Of a stretch of 64,000 bases of DNA, positions 27,883-36,469 are shown piece by piece. Positions within the stretch are counted from its first letter, which is position 1. Each line of letters starts with the position of its first letter. The DNA is from Clostridia bacterium. Lineage in GTDB: Bacteria; Bacillota; Clostridia; Oscillospirales; CAG-272. The stretch is taken from the NCBI GenBank assembly GCA_017452525.1, contig JAFTMG010000136.1, forward strand, positions 1 through 64,000. The letters run 5' to 3'. Position numbers and translations under genes: made by a program. The notes beneath the pieces were generated by a model. That model was not told where the DNA came from. It did not search any database and was given only the letters and a program-made list of their open reading frames with translations.

Positions 27883-28008
27883 AGGTTTGGCTGGCCCTCG
27901 GGGAAGCTCCCGAGGCTTTCTGCCGCCGAAGGAGCGAAGCCTGTCACCGACAGCGGTGATCTTGTGGAAGCCGTTCGGTTTTGATGGCGCTTTACCTCTA
28001 CATAGACG
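27883..28008. repeat. Probable intergenic repeat body between two large hairpins
   Basis: No credible gene. It contains the smaller dyad CCTCGGG-GAAGCT-CCCGAGG and CGAAGGAGCGAAGCC. The minus-strand frame reads KITAVGDRLRSFGGRKPREL, a string I associate with spurious ORFs in repeated intergenic sequences of gut Clostridia (from memory, not checked). Confidence 0.35.
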
Positions 28009-28050
28009 GACCGACCAATGAAGCATGATCAAATGCTTCATTGGTCGGTC
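28009..28050. terminator. Second large hairpin, 18-bp perfect stem
   Basis: GACCGACCAATGAAGCAT (28009-28026) and its exact complement (28033-28050) around GATCAA. On the plus strand it is followed by ACTTTCTTTT. It lies just beyond the stop of the leftward gene at 28060. Confidence 0.6.
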
Positions 28051-28059
28051 ACTTTCTTT

Positions 28060-29973
28060 TCATTTCTCCACCGTAAACACCGCAAAGGAGAACGGCGGGA
28101 TATCATCCAGCGTCACCTCACAGCCGCTCAACTCACCGTTGATATTTATGCCCTTAAAGCGGCTGTACTCCCCTCCAAGCATCACGAAAGGCGCAAAGAT
28201 CGGATCGGCATAGCAGTTAAACAGCCCCACCGTCATCGACTTCTCATCCCCCGCGCAGAGGATATACAGATCGGGATGCCCCATGCAGGAAACGGGCATC
28301 ATGCGGCGGGAGATTCTCACGATACCGTCGGTCAGCGTCGCCTGCATCAGGTAACTGCGCAAAAGCCCCGAATGGTGATTGAGGCTCAAGCCCTCAAAGA
28401 GCAGGACGAGGAACCGCTGCCCCGCGGCGTTTTCATAGTAATAGCAAAGCGGCACAAGCCCGTCGGGCGTCTCAGCGTGGAGCATGATATGTGCCTTCGC
28501 GCTCGGCGCTGTCAACAGCAGGCGCGCCTCGCCGTCGATCATCAGCGCGCGAACGTTTCCGCAGGGACCACCGTTCAAGGTACTGACCTTGCTCGGCTTC
28601 AGCGACTGCCGCAGAGGCGCGGCGGCATCAAGCCCGACGTCGATTCCCCGCTCAGTCAAGAGGATCGCCGAAACGGCATCCAGGATCAGACCGCCGCCAA
28701 GCTCGCCGTCGGTCAGATCGTTCACCGTCTCGCCAAAGGCGGCGAGACACATGCCGCGATCGCGGTAGGTGGTGGGAATGCCGCAATGCCCCAACAGCGC
28801 TCCCGCCGTGGGATAGGGCGACTGGATCTGCGGCGTGGTGAGATCGAGATCGGCATCCTTCAGCGGCTGAGGACGGATGACCACCCGCACACCCAACTGC
28901 TCCTTGCCCGCAAAGGCTTGCTCGATGGCGTGATGCAGGGGCAGATTGCGGCAATGGTAGTTCAGATAACCCAACTCGTAGGTGGGCGGCGAGATGTAGT
29001 CGCACATGTATTTCAGATTGCCCTGCGTTGAGCAGTCGGCGCGCATGAGGGCATCGTGGATCTCAACGTAAGAGGCGGGGGTGTTATAGCGCGGGCGGGG
29101 ATAGGCGTCGCCCTCGTTGATCAGCTCAAAGTCGGTGTCCTTGCAAAAGGCGGCGAACATGCGCGAGAGTTCAAGCACGGCGGGCAGCTTTTTGGAGGAG
29201 CGTGCCGCCCAATAGGGCGCGCCGTGGAGGCGGAGCAGCGCGGGATTTTGACCGCGCAGGATCTCGGTCAGCTCAATGGGGTCTGCCCCGTCGGAATCCC
29301 AGATGCTGTGACAGCAACAGAGGGCAAGGCGCACGGTGGGGTCGACCTCGTCAACAGCGTCACGCAACATCTGCGCCAGAGAACGGAGAGAATCGCCCTG
29401 CGCCTGCAAAAAGGCATGGCGCATGGCGTTGGGCTTGCCGTGCATGATGTGGGCGCGAAGCTCCTCACGGGTGACAGCTTTGCCGTAATTTTGCGCAATG
29501 CGCGCCAGATGGAGGTCGCAGAAGCAGCAAAACTCATCGGTGCGTTGAGAAAGGCGGAAGTCATCGTCGATCAGAATGGTCTTGGCACCCGAAGTCGCAA
29601 GCTTGCGCAGGATGCGCGCCATATTCTCACGGAAAAGCGGATCCAGCGGACAGCGGGTGTTGCCGATGGCCTTGCCCGCAAGATTCACGATAGTGGTAAC
29701 CGTCTGCCCCTGCGGTTTCTTTGCCACGTCATGCAAAAGTCCGCCGTGACCGAGAGATTCGCCCACCCAGATGGCGGCATCCACACCGCGTTCGGCAAAC
29801 CAGCGCAGATTGTCGCAGAGCGCCTCAAAATCATAAATACAGCCCTTCTCCATATCGGTCGAAGGAACGAGAAAGACCCGCTCGACCTCGGCACGGCGGA
29901 ACTCTTTCAGATAGTCCTCCCGCGTGTCGGGCGTGACGGTCCTATTGATCAAGGGAACGGAGATTCGGTACAT
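28060..29973 (-). CDS. Large cytoplasmic protein, TIM-barrel glycoside-hydrolase-like, unassigned
   Basis: 637 aa, no signal peptide. The N-terminal half has barrel-like segments (DAAIWVGESLGHGG, TILIDDDFRLSQ, LALCCCHSIWDSDG, FELINEGDAYPRPRYNTP). The middle, HCGIPTTYRDRGMCLAAFGE with ILDAVSAILLTERGIDVGLD, resembles the glutaminase-like/trimerisation domain that follows the barrel in GH42-type enzymes. The C-terminus is beta-rich and ends SFAVFTVEK. A carbohydrate-active role is plausible, but I cannot name the family or catalytic residues. Monocistronic, with its own promoter. Confidence 0.6.
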   Translation of the reverse strand: MYRISVPLINRTVTPDTREDYLKEFRRAEVERVFLVPSTDMEKGCIYDFEALCDNLRWFAERGVDAAIWVGESLGHGGLLHDVAKKPQGQTVTTIVNLAGKAIGNTRCPLDPLFRENMARILRKLATSGAKTILIDDDFRLSQRTDEFCCFCDLHLARIAQNYGKAVTREELRAHIMHGKPNAMRHAFLQAQGDSLRSLAQMLRDAVDEVDPTVRLALCCCHSIWDSDGADPIELTEILRGQNPALLRLHGAPYWAARSSKKLPAVLELSRMFAAFCKDTDFELINEGDAYPRPRYNTPASYVEIHDALMRADCSTQGNLKYMCDYISPPTYELGYLNYHCRNLPLHHAIEQAFAGKEQLGVRVVIRPQPLKDADLDLTTPQIQSPYPTAGALLGHCGIPTTYRDRGMCLAAFGETVNDLTDGELGGGLILDAVSAILLTERGIDVGLDAAAPLRQSLKPSKVSTLNGGPCGNVRALMIDGEARLLLTAPSAKAHIMLHAETPDGLVPLCYYYENAAGQRFLVLLFEGLSLNHHSGLLRSYLMQATLTDGIVRISRRMMPVSCMGHPDLYILCAGDEKSMTVGLFNCYADPIFAPFVMLGGEYSRFKGININGELSGCEVTLDDIPPFSFAVFTVEK

Positions 29974-30002
29974 GATATCACTCCTTTTCTCGGACTGTCT
30001 TT

Positions 30003-30031
30003 ATCATATCATACGCGGGGCAGTTATGCAA
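30003..30031 (-). promoter_or_regulatory. Promoter of the 637-aa gene
   Basis: TTGCAT (30026-30031), 17 bp, TATGAT (30003-30008), reading left. Confidence 0.7.
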
Positions 30032-30083
30032 GCAGTTTTCCGCCAAAGAGAAAGAATATCCGAAAATTTTCCCATCTCACCCC

Positions 30084-30112
30084 TTGTTATTGTCATTCGA
30101 ATGTGCTATAAT
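30084..30112 (+). promoter_or_regulatory. Promoter of the SufC-SufB pair
   Basis: TTGTTA (30084-30089), 17 bp, TATAAT (30107-30112). Confidence 0.75.
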
Positions 30113-30156
30113 ATAAGGTGAGATATTATGTATACAACCCATGGAAGGAATTTATC

Positions 30157-30879
30157 ATGCTGGAACTCAGAAATGTATCCTTTCGCGCGGGCGATGAACC
30201 GGACGCGAAGGAGATCATCAATCATGTCAGCCTGACGATCGACCAGCGCTTTGTGGCGCTGACCGGCCCCAACGGCGGCGGCAAGTCCACCCTTGCCAAG
30301 CTGATCGCAGGCATTTATATTCCCACCGAAGGACAGATCTTGCTCGACGGCATTGACATCACCAACGCCTCCGTCACCGAGCGCGCGCGCATGGGCGTCA
30401 GCTTCGCCTTTCAACAGCCCGTTCGCTTCAAGGGTCTGACCGTCAGCGATCTGATCACGCTGGCGAGCGGCAGAAAGCTCTCGGTCGCCGAGGTCTGCTC
30501 CTACCTCTCCGAGGTGGGACTGTGCGCCCGCGAATACGTCAACCGCGAGATCAACGCCTCCCTCTCGGGCGGCGAGCTGAAGCGCATCGAGATCGCCATG
30601 GTCATGGCGCGCGGTACCAAGCTCACCCTCTTTGACGAGCCCGAGGCAGGCATCGACCTGTGGAGCTTCGGCAATCTGATCACCGTGTTTGAGAAGATGC
30701 ACGAAAAGATCAATGGCACCATTATGATCATCTCTCACCAGGAGCGCATTCTCAACATCGCCGATCGCATTATCGTCATCGCCGACGGACAGGTCCGTCA
30801 GGACGGCACCCGCGACGAGATCCTGCCCTCCCTGCTCGGCACCCCCGCAACCTGCTCGGTGCTGACGGGCAAGCTCTAA
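30157..30879 (+). CDS. sufC: Fe-S cluster assembly ATPase SufC
   Basis: 240 aa from the ATG at 30157. ABC ATPase of the SUF type: Walker A GPNGGGKST (37-45), Q-loop AFQQPVRFKG, signature LSGGELKRIEIA, Walker B LTLFDEPEAGID and H-loop ISHQE. The EPEAGID ending and soluble context distinguish it from transporters. Energises scaffold rearrangement during [4Fe-4S] assembly. Followed after 12 nt by a single SufB/D-type gene and no sufD, sufS or sufU: a minimal two-gene set. Confidence 0.92.
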   Translation: MLELRNVSFRAGDEPDAKEIINHVSLTIDQRFVALTGPNGGGKSTLAKLIAGIYIPTEGQILLDGIDITNASVTERARMGVSFAFQQPVRFKGLTVSDLITLASGRKLSVAEVCSYLSEVGLCAREYVNREINASLSGGELKRIEIAMVMARGTKLTLFDEPEAGIDLWSFGNLITVFEKMHEKINGTIMIISHQERILNIADRIIVIADGQVRQDGTRDEILPSLLGTPATCSVLTGKL

Positions 30880-30891
30880 GGAGGAACCGAC

Positions 30892-31815
30892 ATGGCACTG
30901 GACAACATTCAGAAAAATATGCTCAGCGAGATTGCGGGGCTGGAAGCCATCCCGGAGGGCGCCTTCAGCCTGCGCCTGGACGGTCAATCCGCCCTTCGCC
31001 AGAGCACCGAAAACATTGAGATCGTCCCCAAGACGGACAAGCCCGGCATTGACATTTATATCAAGGCAGGCACCAAGGGCGAGCGCGTCGATATCCCCGT
31101 CATCATGACCAAGACGGGACTGACCGACCTCGTTTACAACGATTTCCACATCGGCGAGGACGCAGACGTGCTGATCGTGGCGGGATGCGGCATCCACAAC
31201 GCCGGTCACGACAAATCCGAGCACGACGGCATTCACGCCTTTCACCTCGGGCGCGGCGCGCGTCTCAAATACTATGAGAAGCACGTGGGCGAGGGCGAGG
31301 GCACGGGCGAGCGCGTGATGAACCCCACCACCGTCATCGAGATGGAAGCCGACTCCTACATGGAGATGGAGACGGCACAGATCAAGGGCATCGACTCCAC
31401 CAAGCGTCTGACCAAAGCGACGCTGGGCGACAACGCCACCCTGATCATTCACGAAAAGATCATGACCCACGGCAAGCAGTTTGCCGTGACCGAATTTGAG
31501 ATCGACCTCAACGGCGAGGGTTGCGGCACGCACGCCGTCTCCCGCTCGGTGGCAAAGGACGACCCTCACCAGGAGTTCATCTCCTCCATCAACGGCAACA
31601 ACCGTTGCAGCGGTCACACCGAATGTGACGCCATCATTATGGATCACGGCTCGGTCGTCGCCGTCCCCAAGGTCATTGCCAACCACACCGACGCCTCCCT
31701 CATCCATGAAGCCGCCATCGGCAAGATCGCGGGTGAACAGCTGATCAAGCTGATGACGCTGGGACTGACCGAACAGGAGGCGGAGGAGCAGATCGTGAAC
31801 GGATTTTTGAGATAA
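30892..31815 (+). CDS. SufB/SufD-family Fe-S scaffold, short form
   Basis: 307 aa, well below the about 470 aa of classical SufB. It has the family's right-handed beta-helix core (GIHNAGHDKSEHDGIHAFHLG, TVIEMEADSYMEMETAQIKG, SRSVAKDDPHQEFISSINGN) and the C-terminal SLIHEAAIGKIAGEQLIKLM with the conserved HEA region, plus LTEQEAEEQIVNGFL. It lacks the long N-terminal domain. This matches the minimal SufBC (SMS) type known from anaerobes and archaea. Acts as scaffold with SufC. Confidence 0.88.
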   Translation: MALDNIQKNMLSEIAGLEAIPEGAFSLRLDGQSALRQSTENIEIVPKTDKPGIDIYIKAGTKGERVDIPVIMTKTGLTDLVYNDFHIGEDADVLIVAGCGIHNAGHDKSEHDGIHAFHLGRGARLKYYEKHVGEGEGTGERVMNPTTVIEMEADSYMEMETAQIKGIDSTKRLTKATLGDNATLIIHEKIMTHGKQFAVTEFEIDLNGEGCGTHAVSRSVAKDDPHQEFISSINGNNRCSGHTECDAIIMDHGSVVAVPKVIANHTDASLIHEAAIGKIAGEQLIKLMTLGLTEQEAEEQIVNGFLR

Positions 31816-31842
31816 AATAACCGGAAAGGATGATATCACGTC

Positions 31843-32967
31843 ATGACCGTAAATGAATTGAACATCAAAAAGCTGGGCTTCGGTCTGATGCGCCTGCCCA
31901 CCCTGCCCGACGGCAAAATTGACATTGAACAATCCAAGACCATGACCGATATGTTTATGCGTGCCGGTTGCACTTATTTTGACACCGCCTGGGTCTACGG
32001 CGGCGGCGCTTCGGAGTGTGCCGCCAAGGAGATCCTCGTTGACCGCTATCCCCGCGAAAGCTTTCAGCTTGCTACCAAGCTTTTCATGAAGGAAGGCATG
32101 ACGACCGTGGAGGAAGCGGAGAAGATGCTCGCCACATCCCTCGAGCGCACCGGGGCAGGCTACTTCGATTTCTATCTGCTGCACAGCCTTAACCGCGACC
32201 GCGTTCGCTACTACGATGAGCACGACATGTGGGGCTTCATCAAGCGCAAGAAGGAAGAGGGCGTGCTTCGCCACGTCGGCTTCTCCTTCCACGACACCGC
32301 CGATGTGCTCGACAAATTCCTGACCGATCACCCCGATATGGAGTTCGTTCAGCTTCAGATCAACTATCTCGATTGGGAGAATGAGAGCATTCAGTCCCGC
32401 GCCTGCTACGAGGTCGCCCGCAAGCACGGCATGCCCATCATCGTCATGGAGCCTGTCAAGGGCGGCAATCTTGCCAACCCGCCTGAGTCGATCGCCAAGA
32501 TCCTCAAGGCCGCCAACGCCGATGCCTCTCCCTCCTCCTGGGCGATCCGCTTCGCGGCTTCTCTGCCCGGCGTAGTCACCGTCCTCTCGGGTATGTCCAA
32601 CGTCGCGCAGATGGCGGATAACCTCTCCTACATGACCGACTTCAAGCCCCTTGAGGAGGGCGAGAAGCAGGTGGTAGATCAGGTGCGGAAGGCGTTCGCC
32701 GAAATTCCCACCATCCCCTGCACCGCTTGCGCCTACTGCATGAAGGATTGCCCGCAAAACATTGCCATTTTCGACACCTTCCGCGCCGTCAACAACTACC
32801 GCCTCTACGCCAATCTCGGTGCCTCCAAGTCGAGATATGAGCGTGCCACCAAGGAAAAGGGCAAGGCGTCTGCCTGCATCGACTGCGGTCAGTGCGAGGA
32901 GGTCTGCCCTCAGCGTATTGCCATCCGCGCCGAGCTGAAGGCGGCGGCTGAGCTGTTTGAAAACTGA
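31843..32967 (+). CDS. Aldo/keto reductase with C-terminal 4Fe-4S ferredoxin domain
   Basis: 374 aa. The N-terminal AKR barrel has the catalytic tetrad visible as DTAWVYGGGASE (Asp, Tyr), LATKLF (Lys) and YLLHSLN (His). The C-terminal 90 residues carry CTACAYCMKDCPQ and CIDCGQCEEVCPQ, two cluster-binding sites. The type is common in anaerobic Clostridia; the substrate is unknown. Begins 27 nt after the SufB-like gene and precedes glyA, so it may be a client of that assembly system. Its stop codon lies in the loop of a hairpin. Confidence 0.92.
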   Translation: MTVNELNIKKLGFGLMRLPTLPDGKIDIEQSKTMTDMFMRAGCTYFDTAWVYGGGASECAAKEILVDRYPRESFQLATKLFMKEGMTTVEEAEKMLATSLERTGAGYFDFYLLHSLNRDRVRYYDEHDMWGFIKRKKEEGVLRHVGFSFHDTADVLDKFLTDHPDMEFVQLQINYLDWENESIQSRACYEVARKHGMPIIVMEPVKGGNLANPPESIAKILKAANADASPSSWAIRFAASLPGVVTVLSGMSNVAQMADNLSYMTDFKPLEEGEKQVVDQVRKAFAEIPTIPCTACAYCMKDCPQNIAIFDTFRAVNNYRLYANLGASKSRYERATKEKGKASACIDCGQCEEVCPQRIAIRAELKAAAELFEN

Positions 32968-33018
32968 TTTCAAATAAAAAAAACAACGTTTCGTTGTATT
33001 ACTCCCATTCAGAAAGGA
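32956..33018 (+). promoter_or_regulatory. Intercistronic hairpin element (AKR/glyA)
   Basis: TTTGAAA / TTTCAAA (32956-32974) encloses the reductase stop codon in its loop. A second hairpin ACAACG-TTT-CGTTGT (32983-32997) follows, then CAGAAAGGA (33010-33018), the glyA ribosome site. It has the same order of parts as the elements at 17214, 39434, 40789 and 43540, with a smaller insert. Confidence 0.5.
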
Positions 33019-33027
33019 AAAAGAACC

Positions 33028-34269
33028 ATGAATATGCTTCCCGAACTGTTGAAAACCGCCGACCCCGAGGTCTATGCCGCCATGGAGAAGGAGCTCGACC
33101 GCCAGAAATACGGCATTGAGCTGATCGCCTCCGAGAACTTTGCCTCCCCTGCCGTCATGCAGGCGATGGGCACCATTCTCACCAACAAATATGCCGAGGG
33201 CTACCCCGGCAAGCGCTATTACGGCGGCTGTGTCAACGTGGATATCGTTGAGGACATCGCCCGTGACCGCGCCTGCAAGCTGTTTGGTGCCGAGCACGCC
33301 AACGTGCAGCCTCACAGCGGTGCGCAGGCAAATCTTGCCGTATACTTCGCATTCCTGAAGCCCGGCGATACCGTGCTTGGCATGAGTCTGGCACACGGCG
33401 GACATCTGACCCACGGCAGTCCCGTCAACATGTCCGGCAGCTTCTTCAACTTCATCCCCTACGGCGTCAGCGATAAGACCGGCACCATCGATTACGAGGA
33501 GTTGGAGCGTCTGGCAAAGGAGAACAACCCCAAGCTGATCGTGGCGGGTGCCTCCGCTTACCCCCGCGTCATCGACTTTGAGCGCATCGCACAGATCGCC
33601 AAGTCTGTGGGCGCGCTGTTTATGGTAGACATGGCACACATCGCGGGTCTGGTTGCGGCAGGTCTGCATCCCTCCCCCGTACCCTATGCCGATATCGTCA
33701 CCACCACCACCCACAAGACCCTGCGCGGTCCCCGCGGCGGTATGATCCTCTGCCGTGAGGAGCTGGCAAAGGCGATCGATAAGGCGATCTTCCCCGGCAC
33801 CCAGGGCGGTCCGTTGATGCACATCATCGCCGCCAAGGCGGTCTGCTTCGGTGAGGCTCTGCAGCCTGAGTTCAAGAACTATCAGACGCAGGTCGTAAAG
33901 AACGCCAAGGCAATGGAAAAGGCTCTGCTCTCCGAGGGCTTCCACCTCGTTTCCGGCGGCACCGACAACCACCTGCTCCTGCTGGATCTCCGCCCCTTCG
34001 GCATCACCGGCAAGGAGATGGAGGCGCGTCTTGACGAGGTCCACATCACCGTCAACAAGAACGCTATCCCCAACGACCCCGAAAAGCCCTTCGTCACCAG
34101 CGGCATCCGCGTCGGCACTCCCGCCGCCACCACCCGCGGCTTTGTCGAAGAAGACATGGTGGAGATCGCATCCATCATGAAGCTCTGCGCCACCGACTTT
34201 GAGGCAAAGAAGGACGAAATGATCGCCCGCGTCAAAGCTCTGTGTGACAAGCATCCCCTTTACGAGTAA
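33028..34269 (+). CDS. glyA: Serine hydroxymethyltransferase
   Basis: 413 aa. PLP enzyme interconverting serine and glycine with one-carbon transfer to tetrahydrofolate. Starts with the usual [67 protein letters not shown] and the PLP lysine in [15 protein letters not shown]. Length is normal. Possibly co-transcribed with the reductase upstream; a strong terminator follows. Supplies methylene-THF used by MetF, which is encoded 27 kb away. Confidence 0.97.
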   Translation: MNMLPELLKTADPEVYAAMEKELDRQKYGIELIASENFASPAVMQAMGTILTNKYAEGYPGKRYYGGCVNVDIVEDIARDRACKLFGAEHANVQPHSGAQANLAVYFAFLKPGDTVLGMSLAHGGHLTHGSPVNMSGSFFNFIPYGVSDKTGTIDYEELERLAKENNPKLIVAGASAYPRVIDFERIAQIAKSVGALFMVDMAHIAGLVAAGLHPSPVPYADIVTTTTHKTLRGPRGGMILCREELAKAIDKAIFPGTQGGPLMHIIAAKAVCFGEALQPEFKNYQTQVVKNAKAMEKALLSEGFHLVSGGTDNHLLLLDLRPFGITGKEMEARLDEVHITVNKNAIPNDPEKPFVTSGIRVGTPAATTRGFVEEDMVEIASIMKLCATDFEAKKDEMIARVKALCDKHPLYE

Positions 34270-34278
34270 TTTTGAATC

Positions 34279-34326
34279 AATATCCCCCCCGAGCCAATCA
34301 AGCATTGGCTTGGGGGGATTTTTCAG
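34279..34326 (+). terminator. Terminator after glyA
   Basis: CCCCCC.AGCCAAT pairs with ATTGGCT.GGGGGG, followed by ATTTTT. Confidence 0.85.
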
Positions 34327-34365
34327 CAATCGGCAGCCTTTATCCATGATATTACTTTTCAAAAA

Positions 34366-34539
34366 ACTTACATTCGTTCATATGTATTGAGACGTGAGCT
34401 CTCGCAGGATTTACTTGACACATTTGAAAAATACGACGCCTGCTGTTCCGATCTCCACAGTCTTTCTGATAAGCGCACCTTCATCTGCGGCGTACGGTTT
34501 GGCGTCCGCTTGATCATAGAAGCATTATCCGATGATTAA
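34366..34539 (+). pseudogene. Decayed DUF6809-family gene, 3' part only
   Basis: The frame ending at TAA 34537-34539 reads RRELSQDLLDTFEKY, then CCSDLHSLSDKRTFICGVRFG and VRLIIEALSDD. This matches the C-terminal half of the small clostridial DUF6809 proteins (EKY.DC..ELxxLSe...F..GFRLGVRLMIEVL). The frame is open back to the glyA terminator but has no ATG, GTG or ribosome site, and the N-terminal half of the family is missing. The 34327-34616 gap holds nothing else except the next promoter. Confidence 0.55.
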
Positions 34540-34553
34540 ATCGTACGATCCCC

Positions 34554-34582
34554 TTGCCTTTTCGGGAAAAAAAGAGTATAAT
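34554..34582 (+). promoter_or_regulatory. Promoter of the 240-aa lipoprotein gene
   Basis: TTGCCT (34554-34559), 17 bp, TATAAT (34577-34582). Confidence 0.8.
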
Positions 34583-34616
34583 ATAGAACGAACACATCAT
34601 GAAACGAGGTCTCCCC

Positions 34617-35339
34617 ATGAAACCATTCTCTCCCTTCCGACTATCGGCGCTCCTTCTCTCCCTTCTCCTGCTGACCGTCTCCCTCTCCGCCTGCGGGATG
34701 GAGCTGCTGGAGCAGACCACCGTGGGAGACTTTACCTTCTCTCTCTACGGCAAGGATCGGGTGGAGCGGATCGAGGTCAAGCGAGGCGAGGAGCGTATCG
34801 GTTCCTATGAACAGAAGGGTCTGAGCCGTGAAATGCTGCGATCCATGGGGGACGACAGCTACGGCTTGATCTTCACCGATCTGAACTTTGACCGCAAGCC
34901 TGACATGATGCTGACCGTGGCAAACACCAAAAGCGGCAAGCAGTCCGCCGTCTATCTCTGGGACGAAACGGCAGGCGAATACGTATATCACAAGCTGCTC
35001 TCCTCCCTGCACGGCGTTGGCATGATCGCCTCCCTTGGCGTGATCACGGCGCAGGAATACGAATATACCGTGGACCCCGCCGTGGGCGACACCCCCGAGT
35101 TTTACACCGAGCGAAACAGCTACCTTCTCTACCGTTGGATCGACGGCAAGCTGACCGAGGTATACCGCAAGGATCTGACCTATTATGAGGAAAGTGACAT
35201 CTACTGCTACGCCGTCTATGCGCGCGCCGAGAGCGGCGAGATGGATACGGTTCGCGAATCGTGGATCAACGCCGAGAAAATGGACCCCGCCGAATATCCG
35301 CTGGACGCCGACGGATACGAGGGCTACGTGGCAAATTAA
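34617..35339 (+). CDS. Predicted lipoprotein, FG-GAP/VCBS-like
   Basis: 240 aa from the ATG at 34617 (CGAGG 7 nt upstream; the ATG 18 nt earlier lies before this ribosome site). Signal peptide MKPFSPFRLSALLLSLLLL followed by lipobox LSAC (Cys at about 26). The body includes GLIFTDLNFDRKPDMMLTVA, a calcium-binding-like DLNFDRKPD loop typical of FG-GAP/VCBS repeats, then beta-rich sequence ending DADGYEGYVAN. Surface-anchored; role unknown. Monocistronic. Confidence 0.78.
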   Translation: MKPFSPFRLSALLLSLLLLTVSLSACGMELLEQTTVGDFTFSLYGKDRVERIEVKRGEERIGSYEQKGLSREMLRSMGDDSYGLIFTDLNFDRKPDMMLTVANTKSGKQSAVYLWDETAGEYVYHKLLSSLHGVGMIASLGVITAQEYEYTVDPAVGDTPEFYTERNSYLLYRWIDGKLTEVYRKDLTYYEESDIYCYAVYARAESGEMDTVRESWINAEKMDPAEYPLDADGYEGYVAN

Positions 35340-35344
35340 AACGA

Positions 35345-35380
35345 AAATAACGGAAGAGCCTTTCTTCCGTTATTTTTTTA
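35345..35380 (+). terminator. Terminator after the lipoprotein gene
   Basis: ATAACGGAAGA pairs with TCTTCCGTTAT, followed by TTTTTT. Confidence 0.85.
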
Positions 35381-35411
35381 AAAAGAATGTTAAATTTTTG
35401 TCAGATTGCTC

Positions 35412-35440
35412 TTGATTTTTCTGCGGGAGTGTGATATAAT
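35412..35440 (+). promoter_or_regulatory. Promoter of the LDH-family gene
   Basis: TTGATT (35412-35417), 17 bp, TATAAT (35435-35440). The leader is about 75 nt and ends in GAGGAGG. Confidence 0.8.
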
Positions 35441-35520
35441 TGGCGCATATTTTATTTTTTGCCATTCATTGCGCGGGTAACACGCCTCGGGCGGCAAAAC
35501 ACATTTGAGGAGGTTTTTCC

Positions 35521-36468
35521 ATGAATCGCAAAATCACCGTCATCGGTGCCGGCAATGTCGGTGCCACCATCGCCTATACCCTCGCCGTGGAGGGCATTGC
35601 CAACGAAGTGGTCCTGATCGACATCAATATGGACAAGGCCCTGGGAGAGGCAATGGACATTGAGCAGGGTACGCCCTTCTGCCCGCCCACTCTCGTCCGC
35701 GCGGGCGACTACCCCGACGCCGCCGACTCGGATATCGTCATCATCACCTCCGGTGTGGCACGCAAGCCCGGGCAGACCCGCCTGGATCTGGCGCAGACCA
35801 ATGTGGATATTCTCAAATCCATCACGCCACAGATCGTGGCGCATGCCCCCGATGCCCTCTATCTGATCGTTGCCAACCCCGTCGACATCATGACCTATGT
35901 CTTTTGTAAGATCTCGGGCATCCCCGAACATCGCATCATCGGCTCGGGCACCATCCTCGACACCGCCCGTCTGCGCTCCTACATCGCCAACCACTTCTCG
36001 CTCGCCGAGCAGAATGTCCATTGCTATGTCTTCGGTGAGCACGGCGAGTCCATGTTCATCCCCTGGTCCATCGCCCGCATCTCCTGCATCAGTCTTGAGC
36101 GCTACAGCGCCACCTGCCTCAGCTCTCGCGAGGAGGGCAATCCCCTCGACTACGACGTGGCGGACAACTACATTCGCACCTCGGGCGCCAAGATCATCGG
36201 CTCCAAGGGCGCGACCTTCTATGCCGTTGCCATCTCGGCCTGCCACATTTGCAAATGTATCTTCGGCGGTGTGGACTGCGCCCTGACCGTTTCCTCTATG
36301 ATGCACGGCGAGTTTGGCATCGAAGATGTTTGCCTCAGTGTGCTGAACATCGTCGGTCCCGACGGTGTGAAGGGCAAGCTGGAATCCGACATCAACGACC
36401 GCGAGCGCATGCTGCTTCGGAAGAGCGCTGATAGCCTCAAGGAAGTCATCCGCAGCATCAACATATAA
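35521..36468 (+). CDS. Lactate/malate dehydrogenase family protein
   Basis: 315 aa. NAD-dependent 2-hydroxyacid dehydrogenase: GAGNVGAT (9-16), NAD-selecting Asp in VVLIDINMDKA, VANPVDI, substrate Arg in ILDTARLRSY and catalytic His in FGEHGES. In the mobile loop, SGVARKPGQTRLDL has Arg where lactate dehydrogenases carry Gln (the residue-102 specificity position, AGANQKPGETRLDL in Bacillus). Arg there is the malate dehydrogenase signature. The rest, including TRLDL, is LDH-like, so the substrate (pyruvate or oxaloacetate) is left open. Monocistronic. Confidence 0.88.
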   Translation: MNRKITVIGAGNVGATIAYTLAVEGIANEVVLIDINMDKALGEAMDIEQGTPFCPPTLVRAGDYPDAADSDIVIITSGVARKPGQTRLDLAQTNVDILKSITPQIVAHAPDALYLIVANPVDIMTYVFCKISGIPEHRIIGSGTILDTARLRSYIANHFSLAEQNVHCYVFGEHGESMFIPWSIARISCISLERYSATCLSSREEGNPLDYDVADNYIRTSGAKIIGSKGATFYAVAISACHICKCIFGGVDCALTVSSMMHGEFGIEDVCLSVLNIVGPDGVKGKLESDINDRERMLLRKSADSLKEVIRSINI

Positions 36469-36469
36469 G

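Noticed and set aside
27721..28041. 106-codon frame on the minus strand over the hairpins
   Set aside because: It reads through two perfect palindromes and the end of the DHHW gene, with no ribosome site; it looks like a repeat-derived frame.
30106..34362. 1,418-codon open frame antisense across sufC to glyA
   Set aside because: It crosses four well-supported genes and their gaps, with the same skewed composition. A codon-bias shadow, not a giant protein.
35380..35420. Rex (redox) operator before the LDH-family gene
   Set aside because: TGTTAAATTTTTGTCA only loosely resembles the TTGTTAA-N4-TTAACAA site; the right half is missing.
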